This document shows, piece after piece, positions 43,439 through 52,697 of a stretch of 64,000 bases of DNA (positions are counted from its first letter, which is position 1; each line of letters begins with the position of its first letter). The stretch covers positions 3,160,501 through 3,224,500 of the forward strand of contig NZ_CP018099.1 in assembly GCF_001886815.1 (NCBI RefSeq). Direction: 5' to 3'. A program made the position numbers and the translations under genes. Origin of the DNA: Caldithrix abyssi DSM 13497 (lineage in GTDB: Bacteria > Calditrichota > Calditrichia > Calditrichales > Calditrichaceae). The notes beneath the pieces are model-generated. The model was not told the DNA's origin, made no database searches, and was given only the letters and a program-made list of their open reading frames with translations.

Positions 43439-45265
43439 ATGAAGTTAGAAGATAAATTATCGCGCATCCCGGCAAAACCAGGTTGTTATTTGTTTAAGGA
43501 TCAAAGCGGCGCCATTTTGTACGTGGGCAAAGCCAATGTGCTCAAAAACCGCGTACGCTCCTATTTTCAGAAATCCCGGCCGTTTCACCCGCGTTTAAAT
43601 GCCCTGGTTAAGAAAATTGCCGACATTGAGTGGATTGTCACCGATTCAGAAGTGGAAGCCTTAATCCTCGAAAACAATCTGATCAAAGAGCACAAACCAC
43701 GCTACAATGTCAATTTACGCGACGACAAGACCTACCCTTTCATCCGCATCACCAGCGAAGATTTTCCGCAGGTTTTTGTCACGCGTAAAATTGTGCGCGA
43801 CGGATCGGAATATTTTGGTCCTTACACAGACGTAAAAAACGTTCGTTACGTCCTAAAAACCTTACGGCAAATCTTTCCCATTCGCTCTTGCAAATTCCAG
43901 CTCACGCCGCAGGTCATCGAAAAAAAGAAGGTCGATTTGTGCCTGGACTATTACATCAAAAAATGTAAAGGGCCGTGCCAGGGGCTGCAAAGCAAAGAAG
44001 ATTACGCGCGAATGATCGAGCAGGTGCGCAAGTTTTTGCGAGGGAAAACGGACGAGTTGAGCAAGGAGCTTAAACGACAAATGGCCGACTTGGCCGCCAG
44101 AATGGAATTTGAAGAAGCGGCGCTGGTGCGCGATCGCCTTAAGGCGCTGGAACAGTACCGTAACAATCAAAAAATCGTTCAGGGCGATTTTAAAGACCGG
44201 GATGTTTTTGCCATTGCCCTGGAAGATCAGGATGCCTGCACGGTGGTTTTTAAAATCCGCGAAGGCAAGATCATCGGCAAACAACATTTTTATCTGAAGC
44301 AGGTCGGCTGGAAGAATGATGCAGAAGTGCTGGAAGAATTCTTAAACCAGTACTATTTTTCCAATCAGGACCGGCCTCAGGAGATTTTTGTTCAGACCGC
44401 TCTGGAATCTGCCTCGGCTCTGGAAAGCTGGCTTACGCGGGAATCGGGGCGCAGGGTGCGCGTGGTGACGCCGCAGCGCGGCGAAAAGCACAAACTAGTG
44501 CAAATGGCCGTTAAAAACGCCCGCTTTTTACTGGACGAGTTGCAGCTGCAAAAGATGAAAAAAGAACAAACCGTTCACTTTACGGTGCTTGCCCTGCACC
44601 GCGACCTGAATTTACCCAAACCGCCGCTGATCATTGAATGCTTTGACATCTCCAATATTCAGGGTAGCGACGCCGTGGCTTCCATGGTATGCTTTGAAAA
44701 CGGCAAACCCAAAAAAAGCGAATACCGCCGTTTTAAAATCAACACCAAACAAACCCCGGATGACTTTGCCATGATGCGCGAGGTGATCGGCCGACGCTAC
44801 CGCCGACTGCTTGACGAAAAAAAACGTCTGCCCGATTTGATCGTCGTCGATGGCGGCAAGGGACAGCTCTCCTCCGCCGTGCAGGTGCTCAAACAATTGG
44901 GTCTGGAAGATCAGCCGGTCATCGGTCTGGCTAAACGACTGGAAGAGGTTTTTGTACCCGGCGAAAAAGAGTCCCGAATTCTGCCGGAGAAATCATCGGG
45001 CCTGCGTTTGCTGCAACAAATTCGCGACGAAGCCCATCGTTTTGCCGTTACCTTCCACCGCAAAAGGCGTTCAAAAAGAACGCTACACTCCACATTGGAT
45101 GACATTCCCGGCGTGGGCCCCACGCGCAGACAAAAATTGCTGCGCGTATTCGGCTCAGTTAAAAACGTGGCCGCTGCCAGCAAACATGAGCTGATGAGTA
45201 AAGCCGGTCTCCCGGAAAAAGTGGCGGAAGCGGTTAAAGAGTTTTTCGAGAAAAATCCGCTGTGA
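43439..45265 (+). CDS. uvrC: UvrABC excinuclease subunit C
   Basis: 608-residue nuclease of nucleotide excision repair. GIY-YIG domain at the N-terminus (PGCYLFKDQSGAILYVGKA, about 13-31), the cysteine region CLDYYIKKCKGPCQG, a UVR motif (MADLAARMEFEEAALVRDRL, about 205-225), the RNase H-like nuclease (ECFDISNIQGSDAVASMVCF, about 400; DLIVVDGGKGQLSSA, about 463), and two C-terminal helix-hairpin-helix motifs (IPGVGPTRRQKLLRVFGSV). ATG at 43439 has no strong ribosome site. Full length. Confidence 0.96.
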   Translation: MKLEDKLSRIPAKPGCYLFKDQSGAILYVGKANVLKNRVRSYFQKSRPFHPRLNALVKKIADIEWIVTDSEVEALILENNLIKEHKPRYNVNLRDDKTYPFIRITSEDFPQVFVTRKIVRDGSEYFGPYTDVKNVRYVLKTLRQIFPIRSCKFQLTPQVIEKKKVDLCLDYYIKKCKGPCQGLQSKEDYARMIEQVRKFLRGKTDELSKELKRQMADLAARMEFEEAALVRDRLKALEQYRNNQKIVQGDFKDRDVFAIALEDQDACTVVFKIREGKIIGKQHFYLKQVGWKNDAEVLEEFLNQYYFSNQDRPQEIFVQTALESASALESWLTRESGRRVRVVTPQRGEKHKLVQMAVKNARFLLDELQLQKMKKEQTVHFTVLALHRDLNLPKPPLIIECFDISNIQGSDAVASMVCFENGKPKKSEYRRFKINTKQTPDDFAMMREVIGRRYRRLLDEKKRLPDLIVVDGGKGQLSSAVQVLKQLGLEDQPVIGLAKRLEEVFVPGEKESRILPEKSSGLRLLQQIRDEAHRFAVTFHRKRRSKRTLHSTLDDIPGVGPTRRQKLLRVFGSVKNVAAASKHELMSKAGLPEKVAEAVKEFFEKNPL

Positions 45266-45377
45266 TGGGAGAAGGGGGGGGGTAAGAGCTTAGGAGTTTA
45301 GGATACTTCCCTTGGAAGATCTAATGGAAAAGCGTTTGAAAATTTTTGTGCTGTTTTAAAAACTCATCCCCCGTCAA

Positions 45378-45420
45378 TGGATTGGTTGAATAGTTGATTA
45401 GTTGAATGGTTGAATAGTTA
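45378..45420. repeat. 8-bp minisatellite GTTGAAT(A/G), copy 5
   Basis: Four to five tandem units: GTTGAATA, GTTGATTA, GTTGAATG, GTTGAATA. Confidence 0.88.
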
Positions 45421-45474
45421 GCCTGTCATTTCAAACCTGTTTCTGCAAATGTGGTGAATTCCTGCCACCGTTTA

Positions 45475-45587
45475 TGTAAGGGCGAAGGATTTCCAAGAAC
45501 AATTCAGCGATGGTAAGTATTAATCTTTAGTCATATCAAAAAAGAGCTCTGTATAAAGTAGGGTTGGAAATCCTTCGCCCTTACAAG
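45475..45587. repeat. Inverted-repeat element GGGCGAAGGATTTCC, copy 2
   Basis: Arms TGTAAGGGCGAAGGATTTCC and GGAAATCCTTCGCCCTTACA form a perfect 20-bp inverted repeat around about 70 non-coding bases that do not match copy 1. Confidence 0.78.
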
Positions 45588-45698
45588 TACGTTCATTCCT
45601 GATCTTTTGTCTGGGAGTGAGGATCGAGCGAGCAAGGGTAATTTAATTTAAAATATTCATTGCGCCCTTTTTGACTTCTCTGCGCTTTATGTGGTCGC

Positions 45699-47738
45699 TT
45701 AACCCATCTTGAACACTAAAACGGTTTAAGTTATTTAAAAACAACATGTCGTTCTTTTTTATTACCACTACAATATTTAAATTCTTATCTTTTTCATACC
45801 TAATGGCTTGGGCTTGATCTTAAATGCCTGCGCCATTAAATAATGGATCGCCTCCGGTTCGGTCGTATCTCTTATAACTAATAAATCTCCTTTCTGCGTT
45901 TTCATCTCCACGCTTACTCGCTGCTGTACGGAAAGTAATTCACGAATGGTTGTCCAGCGATGATAAACGCCTGCATCATGTAATTGTTTTTGAAGACTTA
46001 TCAATACATGAAAGGCTAAAATCGAAATGAAAATATGCCCTTCAATGCGTTTATCCTTCTGGTGAAAATTAGGCCTTAAGCCTAATTCACTCTTCAACGA
46101 GCGAAATCCATCCTCCACATCCGTTAAACTGATGTAGAGCTGCCAAATCTCACGATCCGTTAAATCCAGACGACTCGTCCGTAAATAATACGTGCCGGAA
46201 AATCGATCATCCATCTTTTGCTCATCTTTTATCTTCCAGCTGATCTCTGTCACGATACCATTGTGATGCTCAACCGTAATATCATAAAAATAGGCCACCT
46301 TTGCATGACGTTCCTTTATGCGGCCAATGCGTTCTAAAACCTTGGGATATTTCTTCGTGCCTCGTTTCTTGTGCAAACTCTCCGCCGCATATTTCAACTC
46401 CGCCTCAAAGCGCTGCTGATGAAATTGTCGAATGGCTTCCTCTTTCTTTTGCCTTGAGGCGCTGCGACAGTATAAATAAAGCTCTTTATCCTTACGGTAA
46501 AGATAGGCTTCCACTTTATGGCGTTGATCGTGATTAATCTCTTTAAAAGCATTTTCTTCGATCTCGATTTCCGGTTTACTGCGTGAGACAACCAGATAGT
46601 CGTGTCCACGCTTTGTGATCAGTTGCAAGTTCTCTTCTGTGGCAATCCCGGCATCTAAAATAATCAATTTCCTGACTTTGCCGCCTATCGTATCCAGAAT
46701 TTTAGACAAAGTCTCTGGTTCGGAAACATTGCCAGAGAAAAGACGACTCTCCTTGGGGAATCCATCCTCATCCAATACCAGGCCTAAAGTAACCAGGGGC
46801 ATATCGTGACGCTTATCTTTACTACGTCCGCGAGCCTTGAGTTCACTGGTACGGCTACTCTCAAAATACGTATTGGTTAAATCGTACAGGATGATCTTTT
46901 CCTGCAAGGAAAATAACAGACGCTCTTGCTCTACTAAACCATTCTCGATTTTGTCCTTATGTTCTAATAATTGATCCGTAATTCGATAAAGTTTATTGTG
47001 AGAAAGTCTTGAAAGGTCTAACTCTAAAAGCTCATCGATGGCGCTTTGCTTTTTGACCCAGCGTAAGGTCGCCCATTCGCTTGAGGGGTGCACCAGGCGC
47101 CCAACGATCAACAGTTCGGCCAGTTTAATATCCTTCTCCTTAAAGCCCAGCTTTTTTAAAAGTTCATTGAACTTAAGCTTTCTTAACATCATCAAACTGA
47201 TGTATTCGCCTCCTATACTGCGAGCATCTCTGAATTTGACAGAGCCCGTAAAAATGGTCTCGGTTTCCTGTGGGCTTTCTTTTTTTTCTACCTTTTCTTG
47301 TTTTAGTTTGTTTTGAATTAAAAGCGAGGCATAGCGCTGGGCTAATTGTTCAATTTGCTCATCCACTTCGATCAGTGAAGTTTGTCCGCTTATGATCTCT
47401 TCGATGCGATTGGCAAGTGTTTTCCATTGGTCTTTAGGAATGGTAAGCTTGCCCAGGTTGAGCAATTTTCTTTGTCTTGGGCCTTTTTCAGTACGATAGG
47501 ATTCGACCAATTGATGGTAAACGAAGGTTTTATCGTACCCTTTATTCTTTTTTGTGACTTCTTTAATAAACATGTTCAAATATAATCATATCAGTCAATT
47601 AAGTCAAGGGGGAAACCAATATAGTATGGGGCACTACAACGACATCTCGAAAACTCGATCCAAAAAAACCAATAACTTACAAAAACCGAAGGTGGAAATT
47701 TGGTGATTTGGGCTTAAATTTTGTTCAAGATGGGTTAA
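45699..47738. mobile_element. Insertion sequence, IS1634 type
   Basis: About 2.04 kb bounded by perfect 17-bp terminal inverted repeats, TTAACCCATCTTGAACA (45699-45715) and its complement (47722-47738), enclosing one transposase on the minus strand. I found no short target duplication at the ends. It lies in the repeat mosaic after uvrC. Confidence 0.88.
45777..47573 (-). CDS. IS1634-family DDE transposase
   Basis: 598 residues. The N-terminus (KTFVYHQLVESYRTEKGPRQ, given in part; then LLNLGKL) and the core with LYDLTNTYFESS, MPLVTLGLVLDEDGFP, LIILDAGIATEENL, GTYYLRTSRLDLTDREIWQLYI in part, and DVEDGFRSLKSELGLRP are typical of the IS1634 group of IS4-like transposases. Expected DDE acidic residues lie in the D of LYDLTNTYF, the D of LIILDAG and the E of GFRSLKSEL. 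It is intact and full length, so possibly active. ATG at 47573 is preferred over a TTG at 47579. Confidence 0.93.
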   Translation of the reverse strand: MFIKEVTKKNKGYDKTFVYHQLVESYRTEKGPRQRKLLNLGKLTIPKDQWKTLANRIEEIISGQTSLIEVDEQIEQLAQRYASLLIQNKLKQEKVEKKESPQETETIFTGSVKFRDARSIGGEYISLMMLRKLKFNELLKKLGFKEKDIKLAELLIVGRLVHPSSEWATLRWVKKQSAIDELLELDLSRLSHNKLYRITDQLLEHKDKIENGLVEQERLLFSLQEKIILYDLTNTYFESSRTSELKARGRSKDKRHDMPLVTLGLVLDEDGFPKESRLFSGNVSEPETLSKILDTIGGKVRKLIILDAGIATEENLQLITKRGHDYLVVSRSKPEIEIEENAFKEINHDQRHKVEAYLYRKDKELYLYCRSASRQKKEEAIRQFHQQRFEAELKYAAESLHKKRGTKKYPKVLERIGRIKERHAKVAYFYDITVEHHNGIVTEISWKIKDEQKMDDRFSGTYYLRTSRLDLTDREIWQLYISLTDVEDGFRSLKSELGLRPNFHQKDKRIEGHIFISILAFHVLISLQKQLHDAGVYHRWTTIRELLSVQQRVSVEMKTQKGDLLVIRDTTEPEAIHYLMAQAFKIKPKPLGMKKIRI

Positions 47739-48101
47739 AATACTTTGTTTATTCATTTTCTGCGATGATTGACGTAATCTGCGAGAAAATTTCTTTGCGT
47801 ACGTTGCGGTTGTTTTTAGTTGCGGCTGTGCTGCCTTAGGAGTTTAGGGGTAGTTTTTGAACCTTGATTTTCAGGATTTTATTGATTTATTATTGCGGGG
47901 AAAAGATAATCCTGCGAATCCCAAAATCAAGCAAACCATAGTTCAAAATATTTGCACCGGCCTGCCATTTCGAGAATCCCACTCCGGCTGGAGACGAGAA
48001 ATCTTTTCCTTTCTTCACTGTTCCACTCTCTCTTCAACCACGCTCAGCGCATAGGGGATGAAAGCCGGACTGCGCAACAAACCGTCGCCACAAATCCCCC
48101 T
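47739..48101. other. Intergenic repeat remnants between the IS and pabC
   Basis: About 360 bases without a gene. It carries a TTCTGCGATGATTGACG block (47758-47790) like that at 13650, a TTGATTTTCAGGATTTTATT repeat (47860-47885) with its inverse AATCCCAAAATCAAG, and a CATTTCGAGAATCCC...GAGAAATC fragment (47965-48005). Confidence 0.6.
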
Positions 48102-48932
48102 TTACCCGCTTAAAAACCTCTGGCGGTACTTTCGTTTAATCGCTTCCCAATTTGCAACCAGTGTTTTAAATTGAGACAAATATCTTTGCGCAAATTTTTG
48201 CCCATCAATTTGCCTTACAAAGCGCAATTCCCGCACCGAACTGCTGACAAAGAAAAAATCATACTGTGGCAATTGATCAATATGAATGAGCGCTTCCCTG
48301 GCCTTTAACTCCTTAACCAGCACCGAACGTACTGTTCCGGGCAGTATGCCGACCTCAGCGGGCGGCGTGAACAATCGGCCGTCTTTTACGCCAAAAATAT
48401 TGGCAATAGAAGTTTCCATTAACAATCCCTGTTTATTTACGTAAAGTACGTCGTCAAAGCCTTGCTGCTGCGCCAGGCCGCGAAAATAAAAATGATAGCC
48501 ATAGTTAATCGTTTTATGTTGTAACAGGGGCGCCTGCTCATTGTACGGCGTAGGAAAAATCTTTAAGGCCAGGGGAGCCGGTTCTTTCTGAGACGGAGAA
48601 ATGGCTTCGACCAAAATAAGAAAATGTTGTGCATTGATTTTAACATTTCGCCGATCCAGCGGCAGCAAACAAATTAGTTTAACGCGCGCCTGGCGGTAGG
48701 CAGATTCATTTTGCAGGCGCGTTAAAATGATCGTTTTTAAATCCGGCCAGTTTACTCTCGCCTGAAAATCATTCAAACTGTTCTGCAGACGCGCAAGGTG
48801 TTCTTCCCAGAAATAGAGGACGCCCTGTTCGTAGTAAATCGTTTCGAACAAAGCCTGTCCGCTGCTGAGTAACGACAGCAGAGAAAATCGAAGCGGCTCT
48901 TGCTGCCAGGAATTGTTTTCAAAAATGAGCAT
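48102..48932 (-). CDS. pabC: Aminodeoxychorismate lyase (class IV aminotransferase)
   Basis: 276-residue fold-type IV PLP enzyme releasing p-aminobenzoate for folate. The catalytic Lys lies in LQHKTINYGYHFYFRG (about 147), followed by DDVLYVNKQGLLMETSIANIF and GILPGTVRSVLV. It is the last gene after pabA and pabB, which makes the lyase the best call; a branched-chain or D-amino-acid aminotransferase would look similar. Confidence 0.87.
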   Translation of the reverse strand: MLIFENNSWQQEPLRFSLLSLLSSGQALFETIYYEQGVLYFWEEHLARLQNSLNDFQARVNWPDLKTIILTRLQNESAYRQARVKLICLLPLDRRNVKINAQHFLILVEAISPSQKEPAPLALKIFPTPYNEQAPLLQHKTINYGYHFYFRGLAQQQGFDDVLYVNKQGLLMETSIANIFGVKDGRLFTPPAEVGILPGTVRSVLVKELKAREALIHIDQLPQYDFFFVSSSVRELRFVRQIDGQKFAQRYLSQFKTLVANWEAIKRKYRQRFLSG

Positions 48933-48950
48933 AATACCTCGCTTTAGATT

Positions 48951-50252
48951 TTAATCCTTTAAAAACGGCGCGGCCTTGGCCAGGCACTCTTCGTATTCTT
49001 TTTGTGGCTCGGAATCGATGACAATGCCTCCCCCGGCCTGGTAGTGCACATAACCATCCTTTAAAATGGCGGTGCGGATAAGTATACTGGAATCGGTCAC
49101 ATTCCGCAAGGGGAAGCGCAGAAAAAACGAGCCCGTGTAAAAGGAACGATTATGGGCTTCAAGACGGTTAATGTACTGCATGGCGGCTATCTTGGGGCAC
49201 CCGGTAATGGAGCCGCCCGGAAAGGTCGCATCTATCAGGTCAACAAAATCCTTTCCTGGCAAAAGCCTGCCCCTGACTTCCGACACCAGGTGATGCACGT
49301 GACTGAAAGTGCGCAAATCGTGCCGTTTTTTTACCAGAACCGAACCGGTACGGCAGACTTTTGCAAGATCATTACGTAAAAGGTCGGTAATCATGTCCAG
49401 CTCGGCGCGATCTTTCTTTGACTTTAAAAGCAGCTGCTTTAACCGCAGATCTTCCCCGGCATCGGCAGAACGTTTGATTGTCCCTTTAATGGGTTCAGTC
49501 AAAACCGTCTGCCCCTTCTGAAGCCAGAAGCGCTCCGGAGAGATGGATAGTATTTCCGCTTCCGAAAGCGCCAGGTAAAAACTGCGCGGCGCCCCTGTTT
49601 TTTTGTACCATTCTTTAAAGATTTCAAAACCAGGCCGGTCAGCCGGTTTACTGAAACGCAAAGTAAAATTGAGCTGGTAAAATTCTCCGCTGGCGATTAA
49701 ATCGCGAATGCGCTGAATTTTTTTTAGATAGCCGGTTTGAGGTTCGCTTTGCGCCGCTCCATTTCCCTGCGCCAATGTTTGTAGCGGCGGTCTGCAGGCC
49801 AGCCCGGCGCTCCCCGCATCAAAACGCAAAACCTGATTCGCATCCCCGTAACGCAGGTATCCCCTGGCCGGCAAAATCAAATACCACTCCGGCAAAGAAT
49901 AAAAATCAATTTCATGCTGAATACCGTTGCGGGCGGCGCCAAAATCGTAACTGAGCAACAGCAGGTAAAAAAAGTGTTCCGATTGCACGCGGCGCGCTTC
50001 TATTGACTTTAACAACCGGAATAAATCGCCGTCAATCTCTTCGCTTTGTTCGGCTCGTTTCACTAAAATTTGCTCTCTACCGGCCGGAGACAAAACCGCA
50101 AAAAATTGCTCTATGTAAATTTCTACCTTCTGGCCGTCCGGCAATTGCCAGCCGGGTAAGTAAAAGCAGGGGGCGCCGCCAGAGGTAAAAGCCCCTTCTT
50201 TTTCGGCCCTGAACGTCAGCTTTTCCAGATACGGTTCAACCCAGTCGATCAT
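48951..50252 (-). CDS. pabB: Aminodeoxychorismate synthase component I
   Basis: 433-residue chorismate-binding enzyme using ammonia from PabA. The core is LIASGEFYQLNFTLRFSK, then SISPERFWLQKGQTVLTEPIKGTIKR, in part; the PIKGT lysine separates PabB from TrpE (PIAGT). DLLRNDLAKVCRTGSVLV and FPGGSITGCPKIAAMQYINR follow. The N-terminal half is less conserved. Start overlaps the pabA stop by 17 nt. Confidence 0.92.
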   Translation of the reverse strand: MIDWVEPYLEKLTFRAEKEGAFTSGGAPCFYLPGWQLPDGQKVEIYIEQFFAVLSPAGREQILVKRAEQSEEIDGDLFRLLKSIEARRVQSEHFFYLLLLSYDFGAARNGIQHEIDFYSLPEWYLILPARGYLRYGDANQVLRFDAGSAGLACRPPLQTLAQGNGAAQSEPQTGYLKKIQRIRDLIASGEFYQLNFTLRFSKPADRPGFEIFKEWYKKTGAPRSFYLALSEAEILSISPERFWLQKGQTVLTEPIKGTIKRSADAGEDLRLKQLLLKSKKDRAELDMITDLLRNDLAKVCRTGSVLVKKRHDLRTFSHVHHLVSEVRGRLLPGKDFVDLIDATFPGGSITGCPKIAAMQYINRLEAHNRSFYTGSFFLRFPLRNVTDSSILIRTAILKDGYVHYQAGGGIVIDSEPQKEYEECLAKAAPFLKD

Positions 50253-50829
50253 GAACCATCCTTACAAAATTTTCAATAATCTGCAGCCCCCGGGGCGTTA
50301 AAAAAGATTCCGGATGAAATTGTACGCCAAAAAGCGGCAAATGGCGGTGTTCAAAGGACATGGGCGCTGTTTTGTAAACCGAAGTTAAACGTAACTCTGG
50401 AGGAATATCGGAGCAGATCAGCGAATGGTAGCGGGCGGCCTGAAAAGTGGCGGGCAAACCGGCAAATAATGGAGAGGGATGGATGATTTTTACGCGACAG
50501 CTTTGGCCGTGAACCGGCGTTTGTGAGCGAATGGTTTTTCCTCCCAGAACCTCGTTAATGATTTGCATACCCAGACAGACGCCCAGAAGGGGCTTTTGAT
50601 CGTAAAATGCTTTAACGATTTGCGGCGTAGTGCCGGCATTTTCTGGTCTGGATGGACCGGGAGAAATCACCAGTCCATCGGCCTCAGCGGCATGCTCAGC
50701 CAGCCGTGGATCGTCGTTCAATTTAACCACCGCTCTGGCGCCGGCCCGCACGAGGTAATGGTACAAATTGTAGGTAAAAGAATCGTAATTGTCGATGAGT
50801 AGAATTTCAGGCGCTGAGCTATTGTTCAC
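50236..50829 (-). CDS. pabA: Aminodeoxychorismate synthase glutamine amidotransferase
   Basis: 197-residue class I glutaminase. ILLIDNYDSFTYNLYHYL (start), GLVISPGPSRPENAGTT, the nucleophile Cys in LLGVCLGMQIINEV (about 84), and the His-Glu of LPLFGVQFHPESFLTP are all present. It could also serve TrpE, but the pabB-pabC context favours folate. Confidence 0.92.
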   Translation of the reverse strand: MNNSSAPEILLIDNYDSFTYNLYHYLVRAGARAVVKLNDDPRLAEHAAEADGLVISPGPSRPENAGTTPQIVKAFYDQKPLLGVCLGMQIINEVLGGKTIRSQTPVHGQSCRVKIIHPSPLFAGLPATFQAARYHSLICSDIPPELRLTSVYKTAPMSFEHRHLPLFGVQFHPESFLTPRGLQIIENFVRMVHDRLG

Positions 50830-50953
50830 GGTTGTTCGATTCTTACGATTAAAGATTTGCGTTTAACATTGGTTGAATTTTTCGGGCCGTCTGTTTTAAA
50901 CAGAAGCCAGATTTTCACAATCGTCTTTTAAAAAAGATTTCTCTCCCTCCCGG

Positions 50954-52663
50954 GAGGCTGTTGCATGGGGGGGGGGAGGAATTAATGTTTATATTCTCCG
51001 ATATTGATAATTTTTTCTCATTCTTAAACGTTGGGCAAAATATAGAATTAAAAATGCCAAAATATTCTTTGAAAATAAAATTAATAGATCATCTTTTTCT
51101 TGTGATGCTTTTATAAACGCTGCTAAACGTTTCCCTAACATATTTTTAAATAGAACATTAATATTATGCCCAATACACATTAACGTAAATTCACTACGAA
51201 CATTATTAAGACCAGATAAGGAAAATCCACGATAGCCTAAATTATGCTTCAAATTACCAAAAACAGGTTCAACTGTCACCGAACGCTTTTTTAGTCGTTC
51301 CTGCGCCGCTGAAGTTTGTAACTTTTTCGCCATACGTTCGCAATAACTCTCATTAACTGAACGATGGATTTGCTTAACTTTCTTTTTACTGGAAATGCAT
51401 AAATTAATTAAGGGACAGTCCTGACAATCATTGGAACGATATACGATCCGTTCGCTATTCCTCTCAACTGGAAAAAGCTTCTTACCCGCCGGACATTCAT
51501 AGTAATCTCCCTGTTCATGATACACAAAATCACTTCGTTTTAGTTTTCTTTCTTCTTTTTGCAATTCTTCCTTGGAGGTCGGTGTCTCCTTTATCGAACG
51601 ATTGGATAACTGGGGATCGGCTATTACGGCATCGATCTGCTTTTCTTCCAATTCTTTTAGGTCTGCGCTATTGTGATAACCGGAATCGGCTGTGTAAGAT
51701 CGCTTATCATCTGAACCAAGATTCTTCTCTACTTGTTCTTGGATCGGTATGAATTGACCCTGGTCGTTGGGCTGGCTTACCACTTCATGGGCTACAATTA
51801 AATGACTGGACATATCTACGCCTAATTGTGCGTTATAACCCGGCCCATCCACCGAAGGCATCATGCGGGCATCCGGCTCTTTTACATTTATTTGATGTCT
51901 TGAACGATGTTCTGATTTGAGCTGTTTCTTACGCTCTTTCAATTGGGCTTTACGTTCTAATATCTCTTTCTCTAAGCGCTCAAGCCGTTCTTTCTCCGCT
52001 CGAAGAGTTTCTAAATCTAATTCATCCGTGGCCCCCTGTTCTACAAAATTACAGCGCTGCATGTATTGCTTGATCTCTGCTCTTAACTTCTCTATACGTT
52101 TGTCTAATTGATCCTCAGTGTAGCCATGACGCTTACTGCTGTGCGCTTTGATTTTCGTGCCATCTATGGCTATCTGGTTGAAACTACTTATGCCTTCGGC
52201 CTGGGCAATTAAAAGTATCTCTACAAAATATTGGTCTAATAAATCCAAATGTGCCTTGCGAAAACGACTTAATGTACTATGATCCGGATGCTGATTCCCA
52301 GTGATATAAATGTAGCGCGTATCAAATTTACACAATTCCTCCAGCTTACGGGTGCTGGTAATGCCGTTACTATAAGCATAAAACCATAAGGCAAGCATCA
52401 TGTCTGGGGCATAAGAATCACCGCCTTGCGAACTATAACGGGAATAAAGTGCACTTAAATCAAGGCGCGAAACCAACTCCACTACAAATCGACTCTTTGG
52501 ATCGTCTCTGGCAAAATCTTCCACACTATAGCCAAAGAGATTCATTTGTGAGCGATTATAAGTAATAAAACTCATGGAATTCCTTTGTTATTACTTGTTT
52601 TATCTGTCGCCCAGAATTTACAAATTTTTTGAATTTTACTCAAACTGAATTTGCAACAGCCTC
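50954..52663. mobile_element. Insertion sequence, IS1182 type, with CCGG target duplication
   Basis: 1.71 kb. Terminal inverted repeats GAGGCTGTTGCA (50954-50965) and TGCAACAGCCTC (52652-52663) enclose one transposase on the minus strand. CCGG occurs on both outer sides (50950-50953 and 52664-52667), a likely 4-bp duplication. The flanks are complementary (GATTTCTCTCCCTC and GAGGGGAAAGAGAGAAATC), so the element sits in the loop of a palindrome. Confidence 0.88.
50989..52575 (-). CDS. IS1182-family transposase
   Basis: 528 residues. DUF772-like N-terminus (SRFVVELVSRLDLSALY, PDMMLALWFYAYSNGI, GNQHPDHSTLSRFRK), a coiled coil (about 160-225), the DDE domain (IAIDGTKIKAHSSK; YTADSGYHNSADLKELEEK) and the C-terminal cysteine-rich DDE_Tnp_1_6 segment (YYECPAGKKLF, DCQDCPLINLCISSKK, VEPVFGNLKHNLGYRGFSLS). 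AAGGA precedes the ATG. Intact, so possibly active. Confidence 0.95.
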   Translation of the reverse strand: MSFITYNRSQMNLFGYSVEDFARDDPKSRFVVELVSRLDLSALYSRYSSQGGDSYAPDMMLALWFYAYSNGITSTRKLEELCKFDTRYIYITGNQHPDHSTLSRFRKAHLDLLDQYFVEILLIAQAEGISSFNQIAIDGTKIKAHSSKRHGYTEDQLDKRIEKLRAEIKQYMQRCNFVEQGATDELDLETLRAEKERLERLEKEILERKAQLKERKKQLKSEHRSRHQINVKEPDARMMPSVDGPGYNAQLGVDMSSHLIVAHEVVSQPNDQGQFIPIQEQVEKNLGSDDKRSYTADSGYHNSADLKELEEKQIDAVIADPQLSNRSIKETPTSKEELQKEERKLKRSDFVYHEQGDYYECPAGKKLFPVERNSERIVYRSNDCQDCPLINLCISSKKKVKQIHRSVNESYCERMAKKLQTSAAQERLKKRSVTVEPVFGNLKHNLGYRGFSLSGLNNVRSEFTLMCIGHNINVLFKNMLGKRLAAFIKASQEKDDLLILFSKNILAFLILYFAQRLRMRKNYQYRRI

Positions 52664-52697
52664 CCGGAGGGGAAAGAGAGAAATCCCGCACTTTTAA

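Larger units (their letters stand above)
45266..45698. other. Intergenic mosaic after uvrC, same block order as after lon
   Basis: No gene. It contains GTTTAGGATACTTCC (about 45299), GAAAATTTTTGTGCTG (about 45338), the minisatellite, the inverted-repeat element and GAGGATCGAG (about 45618), in the order seen at 13250-13575. The IS1634-type element interrupts its right end. Confidence 0.75.

Noticed and set aside
43000-43440. Open frames with FLRKQES or RKRESLP-like translations
   Set aside because: They are translations of the palindromic repeats in this region and at 14713-15095, with no ribosome site or codon bias.
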